A stretch of DNA of 64,000 nucleotides from Leptodontidium sp. MPI-SDFR-AT-0119. Taxonomy: Eukaryota > Ascomycota > Leotiomycetes > Helotiales > Leptodontidiaceae. Position numbers and translations under genes: made by a program. Each line of letters begins with the position of its first letter. Within the stretch, counting starts at the first letter, position 1. Positions 57,752 through 64,000 of the stretch are shown one piece after another. The stretch spans positions 806,001-870,000 of the forward strand of contig JAHLEZ010000011.1 of the NCBI GenBank assembly GCA_020726505.1. The letters are read 5' to 3'. Under the pieces are notes generated by a model that saw only the letters and a list, made by a program, of their open reading frames with translations, was not told the origin of the DNA and did no database searches.

Positions 57752-60013
57752 CTATTTAACCTTCATCATAATAGTCTCCAGACCCCTCACGACATCAATC
57801 TGCGCCGCTCTCGCTTTAACAGCATTCAACATCCCCCTATCGAAATCATCCCTAGCCCTCAGAACAGCCTCTACCCAGCTAAGCTGCAAATCCCAATAGT
57901 CCATCTTGAACGCCGCGAACACCTCCGGCACGACCGACTTGTCCGCCTCGATGAGCTCGAGGAAGCGCTCCGTGACGCGCCACTTCTGCTTGATAGCCTC
58001 GCCGACGTCGGGGCTGAGGTGAGGGTTCTCAGTGAAGAATTCGAAGGCCGTAGAGACGTCGTTGAAGAGCTTGTCTTTGTAGGGGTCTTGACGCTTGAAC
58101 TTAGCGCCTTTGTTGCGCACACTAGTTAGGTAGCGGACGAGGAGTTCGTCGGCGAGTTCCTCGATGAAAATGTCGAGTAGTGAGTGGTGTAGAACAACTT
58201 TGTAATCGCTGACATACTCGTCGAATGTGACGATCATCTGCTTTATAGCTGTCGTAGAGTACCATCTAGGCGTGAAGAAATCCGGCATGACAGTCCTGAA
58301 GTCTACAGCGAAGACCAGTTGGGCGAACCTGGCAATGCAATGTGTACTGAAATCGACATAGACATTCCGCAGATTGGAAATATCAGCATCCACCCTCTCC
58401 AAGTACTGCGGTGATACCAGAGGCTCGAATTTCTGGCGGAAACTTGTAAGGTATGCGAACCTCCCAGCTTCTTCGTTGTCATCGATGCAAGCAATCTGGT
58501 CATTTGCAGTTGCAACAAGCCAATCCTGGAGGGCTGGTAAAAGATCAAGATCGGGATTAGCATGATACTTGGCTGCCTCATCGTCAAGCATCTTCTGCCA
58601 AGCTGCCTGTCTAGTCTTCAGTCGAAGGATCATAGCATCGATCACACCTTCAACGACATCCATCCGTTGAGAGGTGCCAGCAGAATCAATCTGCTCCCGT
58701 AACATGCGCCACATGTCCACCAAATTCTTCGTTCGGAAATACCCATACTCATCAGCATCCAAATTCCCACCCTCAACACTCCGCTCCATGAAATCATTCT
58801 GCTCCGTCTTGAAAATCCGATCAAGCCACTCATCCAAGTACTTGATAACAAGCTGTCGAAAGTCTCTAACCAGCTCAGGTTCCCGACCATCTAGAACCAA
58901 CGGCTCCAGCTCATCTTGCTTGAAGCCAAGCTTGGCCATCTTCTGATAGTACTTTTCGGGCCAGTTGAGAATGGAGAGCATATGTGCCGAGTCTGTATCC
59001 GGATCATCCACCATACCAATGAGAAAATCGTGCATAAGCTGATGGTAGAGCTTCCCATAAGTCTGGAAAATCTTCCACTTCTTGGGCATGAGCGGTACCA
59101 TGCCCTGCTTGACAGCATTCAGGTCGTTAAAGAACCATTTCAGGTTCTTGTCTATCCTCGAGGGATCCTCCAGGAAAGCTTGCTTCGATTCGTTGATCTG
59201 CTCTTCGGCGTGGATCTGGATGGCCTGGATGAATTTCTCCTTGTACCCCCTAACTTGCTTTGCTCCATCCGTGATGCTTTGGAACCTGGCTGCCATCTCC
59301 TTGTGATCTTTCAACGCCTCCTGGAGTGCCTTCACTCTCTTGTCACTCCTCTCCTCCGCCTCGATAATGACCGCCAGTCTCACCACCAGCCCGTTATTGC
59401 CATTGATAAGCACGTTGATCAGATTCAACGCAATCGTCCCAACATGCTCATCAAACCACTCCACCGTCTCCTCCAGCCTTCTAAAGTACTCCTCCAGCGT
59501 AAGCTGCGCACTCGAGTCGTCCGCCCTCTCAATCTGCTCCATAGCATCGTCCCTTATATTCCGCAGCTGCGTCAACTCGTAGTGAACTGCCAGTAGATTC
59601 GGCATATTCTCCGGGTCCGCATCATCCTCCCTCAGCAGGGCCTCAACCCGACTCAATCGATCATTGAAGCTATCCAGATTCATCCGCATTGTCTCGACAG
59701 CACTGAAATTCCTATGCGTCTGGCTGACCAAGTTGATGTTCGGGAAGTCCCTAATCATATTCTGCGCCTCAGCGCACAGTTTGTCTATCTTCATCATCTC
59801 CTCCTTGATCAGCTGCACCGTCCTCTGCCCATCCGTAATGCCATTCATTCCCGATTGTGTGATCTCCAATTGCTCTTTCAGTCCGCTCCGGAGCTGCGAG
59901 TCGACCGCGCCCTTCTTCCGTACGTATTCCAGCTTCATGGCTGGGATTTTATCCAGGTCGTCGGGATGCCGCAGCAGCTCGGCGAGCTTGACGGTCGAGC
60001 TGTCCATCGTCAT
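57752..60013 (-). CDS. SEC6: Exocyst complex component SEC6
   Basis: SEC6 is a core subunit of the exocyst, which tethers secretory vesicles to the plasma membrane at hyphal tips and septa. It is a single exon of 753 aa, normal for the family. I start at ATG 60013 (MTMDSSTVKLAELLRHPDDLDKI); ATG 60007 is two codons later and the frame above has no ATG. N-terminal coiled coil is about residues 30-160 (GLKEQLEITQSGMNGITDGQRTVQLIKEE). The helical rods of the SEC6 fold follow, with FNDLNAVKQGMVPLMPKKWKIF, EYGYFRTKNLVDMWRMLREQ and the C-terminal bundle ending ARDDFDRGMLNAVKARA. It is divergent to the ribosomal protein gene with about 260 bp between starts. Confidence 0.95.
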   Translation of the reverse strand: MTMDSSTVKLAELLRHPDDLDKIPAMKLEYVRKKGAVDSQLRSGLKEQLEITQSGMNGITDGQRTVQLIKEEMMKIDKLCAEAQNMIRDFPNINLVSQTHRNFSAVETMRMNLDSFNDRLSRVEALLREDDADPENMPNLLAVHYELTQLRNIRDDAMEQIERADDSSAQLTLEEYFRRLEETVEWFDEHVGTIALNLINVLINGNNGLVVRLAVIIEAEERSDKRVKALQEALKDHKEMAARFQSITDGAKQVRGYKEKFIQAIQIHAEEQINESKQAFLEDPSRIDKNLKWFFNDLNAVKQGMVPLMPKKWKIFQTYGKLYHQLMHDFLIGMVDDPDTDSAHMLSILNWPEKYYQKMAKLGFKQDELEPLVLDGREPELVRDFRQLVIKYLDEWLDRIFKTEQNDFMERSVEGGNLDADEYGYFRTKNLVDMWRMLREQIDSAGTSQRMDVVEGVIDAMILRLKTRQAAWQKMLDDEAAKYHANPDLDLLPALQDWLVATANDQIACIDDNEEAGRFAYLTSFRQKFEPLVSPQYLERVDADISNLRNVYVDFSTHCIARFAQLVFAVDFRTVMPDFFTPRWYSTTAIKQMIVTFDEYVSDYKVVLHHSLLDIFIEELADELLVRYLTSVRNKGAKFKRQDPYKDKLFNDVSTAFEFFTENPHLSPDVGEAIKQKWRVTERFLELIEADKSVVPEVFAAFKMDYWDLQLSWVEAVLRARDDFDRGMLNAVKARAAQIDVVRGLETIMMKVK

Positions 60014-60220
60014 GGTGAAGGCGATGGATGCTATAAAATGCTTGTGTTCCGGGGTATTCAAGCCATGCTTGTACTTGAAGTTGTGTTGAGACGTTGCTGT
60101 TTGGATGTTCTAGCTCGGCTTCGGAACATCCCGAGCTGGGATGATCTTCAAGAAACTTCGCGACGACGGAACTCCAAACTTCAACATCAAGACAGGAGCA
60201 ATCATCCTCTCAAGACAAGG

Positions 60221-60270
60221 TCGGTACTCTAGAAACTGGCATTCGATTTTATGGTTAACACGTAATACAG
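60221..60270 (+). other. Probable intron in the 5' leader of MRPL33
   Basis: The segment begins gtcggtac after ctcaagacaag, contains ggttaacac as a branch-like site and ends taatacag, six bases before the start codon. The upstream leader frame is open too, so an N-terminally extended form is possible but has no family support. Confidence 0.5.
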
Positions 60271-60275
60271 CCACA

Positions 60276-60536
60276 ATGTCATATTTCCGCATAACCCTCA
60301 TGCGATCAGGCATCGGCCTCACAAAACGAACCCAAGGCGTCCTCAAAGCCCTTGGTCTCCGCCAGCGAATGAAGACCGTCTTCTACCCAGTCACCCCCGA
60401 AGTCGCAGGTCAGATCATGAAAGTCAAAGAATTAGTGTCTGTCAGAGAAGTGGATAGGCCATTGACGGTACAAGAGTTGAGGGCGGAGAGGAAGCCAGAT
60501 TTTGGGTTTTACATGGAGAAGGCGGTACCACGGTGA
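60276..60536 (+). CDS. MRPL33: Mitochondrial ribosomal protein uL30m (MRPL33)
   Basis: This large-subunit mitoribosome protein is 86 aa, the same size class as yeast Mrpl33. It starts [32 protein letters not shown], the uL30 N-terminal signature, and carries [18 protein letters not shown]. The ATG at 60276 is chosen because the family begins there. A GT-AG segment just upstream (gtcggtactc to taatacag at 60221-60270) looks like a 50-bp intron in the 5' leader, so transcription probably starts near 60130. Confidence 0.9.
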   Translation: MSYFRITLMRSGIGLTKRTQGVLKALGLRQRMKTVFYPVTPEVAGQIMKVKELVSVREVDRPLTVQELRAERKPDFGFYMEKAVPR

Positions 60537-60932
60537 TGAGCAGGGTGGATGGAAGTGATTGGGACGAAGTGTTAGGATTACGGTGTATGATTCTCGAAGG
60601 ATGGTGCAGGTGGGACTTTTGGCCAGAAACATGCGTTGTCTAGGGAGGATGTCTCTGGAGTCTCATACCACCACAACTCGACAAAGATGGATGGATGGCT
60701 GTACAATATGCGGAAGGACTCAGTCGTGTCGGTTTGTGTAAGACATTTTGAAGGTGTAACGCACAATGGGAGATTGCCAGAACTAGGAAGAGTGATAGGG
60801 GCTTGGGTTCAAAGGAAGCTCGATGGTGCTGTACAATACATAATGAAGACCATACTCATCAAACCAAGAACCAGAACATCACAGTGACCTTACCCAACTC
60901 CCTACATCAACTACACACATTCAACAGACACC
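60537..60932. other. Short intergenic region
   Basis: This is the 3' flank of MRPL33 and the leader of the next small gene; no feature seen beyond an A/C-rich leader before 60933. Confidence 0.5.
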
Positions 60933-61349
60933 ATGTCCAGATACGAGCCTCGAATCGATGGCCGCCTTCGAGAAAAACCCCGCCGAGCCTTGAGAGACAC
61001 CTCCGAAGGCCTGGAATGCGACATCGAAGACACTTGGTGGGAGGAGTTTCCACAAACCCCTCGCCCTAATCGTCGAGGAAATACACAGGCAGGACGGCTG
61101 TGGAGAAGTGCCGATTATGAGCTGAGGAGCAATTACAGCACCTGGGTCCTACACGAGTGGATCTTTGCCATCGTCTGCCTGATTCTGGATGGTGAAGAAC
61201 CAGGTAGTTTCGGTGCCAGCGATGTGGTACAGCAGGTTCACCGCAGCAAAAGAAGGGAGGCCACCTTCCAACACTGGAGATGGGTGAATAATGACTGGCT
61301 TCATGGAAGTAGCCAGACGCTGCGGCATCCTGTGAGAGGGGAGATTTGA
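60933..61349 (+). CDS. Small hypothetical protein
   Basis: This 138-aa product is not recognised. The ATG has a good fungal context (acaccATGtc) after an A/C-rich leader. The sequence is polar and basic at the N-terminus (MSRYEPRIDGRLREKPRRALRD), has an acidic Trp pair (DIEDTWWEEFP), a hydrophobic stretch WVLHEWIFAIVCLIL of about 15 residues that is short for a membrane helix, and a Trp/His-rich C-terminus (ATFQHWRWVNNDWLHG). No signal peptide is seen. It could be a lineage-specific gene. Confidence 0.5.
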   Translation: MSRYEPRIDGRLREKPRRALRDTSEGLECDIEDTWWEEFPQTPRPNRRGNTQAGRLWRSADYELRSNYSTWVLHEWIFAIVCLILDGEEPGSFGASDVVQQVHRSKRREATFQHWRWVNNDWLHGSSQTLRHPVRGEI

Positions 61350-61769
61350 AGGCATTGAGTTGTGGTAGTGCTAGTTCAGAGCTGGACTTTGAGTTGGCGG
61401 TGACAGATAGACAGCATTTCAATCGATCCATCACTTTGAATGCACATGAAATCATGATGGAGTAACTCAATTGCTACCAGTAGTGCCTATGATACAGCTC
61501 TGCAAGATGTTCTCCGAAACAGACCCAGTGCAGCCGCCAAGGATCCACCGAACATGATGACTGTCTGCAGAACAAAAAGGCAAAAGAAAGTTCACCGCCA
61601 TCCAAGTGACCCCTTGCGAAGGCAAAGAATCCCTCCGGATGATGACTTTTCGCAGAGAAAAAGCAGCAGAGACGAAGCCAATAATGTACAAACGCATGAA
61701 CCCAGAGTGCCACGAATTGCCATTGAAATTGACGCCATTCTCCAATACCATGCCATCCTTCTGAAACAC
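61350..61769. other. Convergent 3' region
   Basis: This is the 3' ends of the small hypothetical gene and the MRG gene. A hydrophobic minus-strand frame here continues from the MRG 3' end and looks like untranslated sequence. Confidence 0.5.
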
Positions 61770-64000
61770 CTAACCACTGCGAGCCTTCTCGACATACTCT
61801 GGGCTAGGGGTCTCGTACTCAGCAACGAAGTACTGCTCTACATTGCGTCCAATCCAGATAGTCAATTTAGTAAGCTCCTCACGCAGGCGATTCGAAGATT
61901 GTGCGTCCATGTTGGTCTGAGCAATAAGCTCCGGAAGCGTAACTTGAGGACAGTCAGTCATGTACATCATGGGGATTGAGCAAGGTGACTAACCGATGAG
62001 ACGGCACAGGTGTTCTGCACCATAGGTATCACCAACAGATTTTCCCGCAAAGTCACCACTGTCTTTGTTGAATCCCTCACGAACCTCGATGTATTGGCTG
62101 CGCTCGAATCTGCAGGAATTAATTAGTTGATATACGAGAAACAGGGAGTTGAAAATCATACCGATACAAGAGAATGCGACCAAGAGTCTTCTCAAAGTAC
62201 TCCTTCAGACCGGCAATGACCTCGACGAGAATATCGGCTTGAGCGGTACCAGCTTGACGTCTTGGCTGTTCGTAGTCAAGGTAATCATCCAAGATCTTGT
62301 TGACAGGATTGGCGGCTGGAAGAGGGACGAGTTGTTGGTTCTTGGTGACATTCTCCCAATCATCAACCAGAATTGCCTTGATATGGTCAGGAACTGGAAG
62401 TTGGATTGATGGTCGGGTGTGGAAAGTCTCCTCCTGCATATCGAGGTTCGTCAGCACATCATACTTAGCAGCAAGGCCTGGCAATGCAATGAAGATAAGC
62501 TCTGCTGGGTCTTTGCACATCTTTTTGCTGGGAGATGCATGGGCAGCAGACGAGGCAGGAGTACTAGACGGCTCAGAGTCCGAAGTGGATGATTGAGGTG
62601 AGGACAGCGATGAACTATCATCACTGTTCTCAACTAGACGAGCTGAACCATCAGCAGCGAGCAGGTCCTTGGGCTTAGCATTGCGACCACGACGACTTCT
62701 ACCTGGAGGACCTGGCTTCCATCCGCCTCCAGTCTCCGGGATATCAATCTTTCCTGCAAGTGGCATGACGCGGTCGCGAGGCATGCCCTTATAGTAGAGG
62801 TTCAACATCTGGGTTGCTGTTCCTTTCTTGTTGTGATCAGCTAACTTGGGGTGAGGAATTGACTTCGGAGACTTTGTCTTGGTGTATGAGTACTTGTTAG
62901 GGTTTCTGAGCTTCTGATTGACTTCGTCAACGTAGGTGTGGTTCTTTGGAGGGAGTTGCAAGAGATTGTCTTTCGCGAGCATCTCGTCGCATTGGAGGAA
63001 ACGCATGACATCCCAATCGGGGCTCTTTGGGTCTGCCCAAGATTGATACTTGCGCTTCTTTCTAGCTGGCTCAAAATCGAGCGCAACGAGCTCATCATCC
63101 TCTTCTTCGCCATTGCGGCGAGCAGCGCGTGCAGAGCGACTGGCAGCCGTGGTAGCAACGGTAGCAACGGGCTCAATCTCGTCCTCCATGGCGGCCTCTG
63201 GGGAGTCCATGGCAGCGGCTCGCGATTTGCGGACGCGCTTGGTGGGTGTAGCAAGAGTGGTTGCGAGTTTATCCTCAGCGACGTTGTTTGGATCTGGTTT
63301 GTTTATCGAAATCATGCTCGCCTTTCGCTTCTTTGTGGTAGGGTTGCCAGTCACGAGCTCAGCCTTGCCAGAAGCCTTGTTGGTAGCCTCGTCCCTAGCC
63401 TTGCTCAAAGTCTCGATATCAACTAGCACAGCTTCGGTCGCGACCTTCCTCTTCTTTGCTAGATGTACAGGTGTTGCATTGGTGGATTTCGCAGTATCTG
63501 TATTAGTAGCGTCCGAGGTCGACTTGCACTTCGAGGCACGGGTAGAGACTGGCGCAGAGTTGAGCTTAGCTGGGTGCTTGACCTTGGGCGGCTTGATGGC
63601 ACACGCAGACTTCCCTCCCGTGGTTTGTATGAGTGTCATTTCATCCTTGGAAACGTTGGACTTCAAGATGATTGTAGAGGTGGCGAGCTTGCCCGGAGAG
63701 TTGTTGACCAGCTTGAAACGCGGTGGGGAAGTGCTCTTGGGTATAACGGAGGCTCTGTCTGGGGTCTTCGTAATTAGATTTGCAGCACCGGGCGCAGTTC
63801 GTACGCTGGTAGTGTCTTTTGGGTTGGTATTCTCGACAGAGGGAGTTGTATTGCGACCCTGAGAGGACCGGTCAGTTCGGGAACAAGCAAGAACGGAGCT
63901 GACCGTGGAGAACTCACAATATCTTCTCCAGCAGATTTAGGTACATCGCTCGATAGACCATCAGGAGCTTCAGCAGCAACACCTCCCTTGTCAATCTTAC
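61770..64000 (-). CDS. MRG-domain chromatin protein (Eaf3/MRG15-like), 5' end outside window
   Basis: The C-terminal 190 residues are a clear MRG domain, as in Eaf3 of the NuA4 acetyltransferase and Rpd3S deacetylase complexes: RPSIQLPVPDHIKAILVDDWE, NVTKNQQLVPLP, LLYRFERSQYIEV, DTYGAEHLCRLI, LPELIAQTNMD and YETPSPEYVEKARS. Exons seen: 61770-61942, 61994-62109, 62162-63858 and 63918 to beyond 64000; introns are 51, 52 and 59 bp, and the three inner exons sum to exactly 662 codons. Unlike standard Eaf3 of about 330 aa, more than 480 residues precede the MRG domain within the window. They are Lys/Ser/Thr-rich with several nuclear-signal-like clusters (KKRKAS, KRVRKSRAA, ARKKRKYQ) and include a block WADPKSPDWDVMRFLQCDEMLAKDNLLQLPP. 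No chromodomain is visible; it might lie to the right of the window or be absent. Confidence 0.85.

Noticed and set aside
61467..61769. 100-codon minus-strand ORF beginning MFQKDGMVLENG
   Set aside because: It starts right after the MRG stop codon, has no domain, and lies in the convergent 3' region; most likely untranslated sequence.
62938..63862. 162- and 270-codon plus-strand ORFs opposite the MRG gene
   Set aside because: They are antisense shadows of the low-complexity Lys/Ser/Ala-rich coding region.

Overview
The window is nuclear DNA of a filamentous ascomycete (Pezizomycotina; I infer Leotiomycetes or a close class from overall protein character, which is weak evidence). The support is short GT-AG introns of about 44-150 bp with CTAAC/CTGAC-like branch sites, dispersed single-copy genes on both strands, an isolated 5S rRNA gene, and fungal-only families: DUF3176, an ERT1/acuK zinc-cluster regulator, a non-reducing polyketide synthase (NR-PKS), an arrestin-related adaptor and a GH28 endopolygalacturonase. 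For most genes I worked out exon structures by hand; the exon sums are exact multiples of three.

Left part (1-19 kb): an arrestin-like trafficking adaptor with a PPxY motif and a one-base frameshift; gene-poor DNA with a few small minus-strand membrane ORFs; a DUF3176 membrane protein gene carrying a premature TGA; a 5S rRNA gene with a T-tract terminator; a conserved fungal membrane protein; a 520-bp non-autonomous Mutator-like (MULE) element with long inverted repeats and an 8-bp target duplication; and a secreted GH89 alpha-N-acetylglucosaminidase.

Middle part (19-37 kb): a five-exon amino acid transporter (Aa_trans family), then an NR-PKS with domain order SAT-KS-MAT-PT-ACP-CMeT-TE and all catalytic residues visible. 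It is interrupted by two one-base insertions in homopolymers. Immediately downstream lies a decayed partial duplicate of its 3' end and a 15-bp tandem repeat. No tailoring enzyme, cluster regulator or dedicated exporter flanks the PKS inside the window. DNA polymerase iota follows, with a 12-nt microexon.

Right part (37-64 kb): mostly conserved housekeeping genes. These are an INO4-like bHLH factor, a TMEM135-like membrane protein with a GC-AG intron, an endopolygalacturonase (plant cell wall attack), an MDR-family oxidoreductase, SPO22/ZIP4 (meiotic crossover), an acuK-type gluconeogenesis activator whose zinc cluster is split by 23- and 18-nt microexons, CENP-Q (inner kinetochore) with about ten RGR repeats, exocyst SEC6, mitochondrial ribosomal protein uL30m, a small unknown protein, and an MRG-domain (Eaf3/MRG15-like) chromatin protein running off the right edge with an unusually long basic N-terminal region.

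The genes do not form one pathway. The most unusual material is the lone NR-PKS with its 3' relic, the MULE derivative, the microexons, and the CENP-Q and MRG architectures. I did not find a convincing new multi-gene system.
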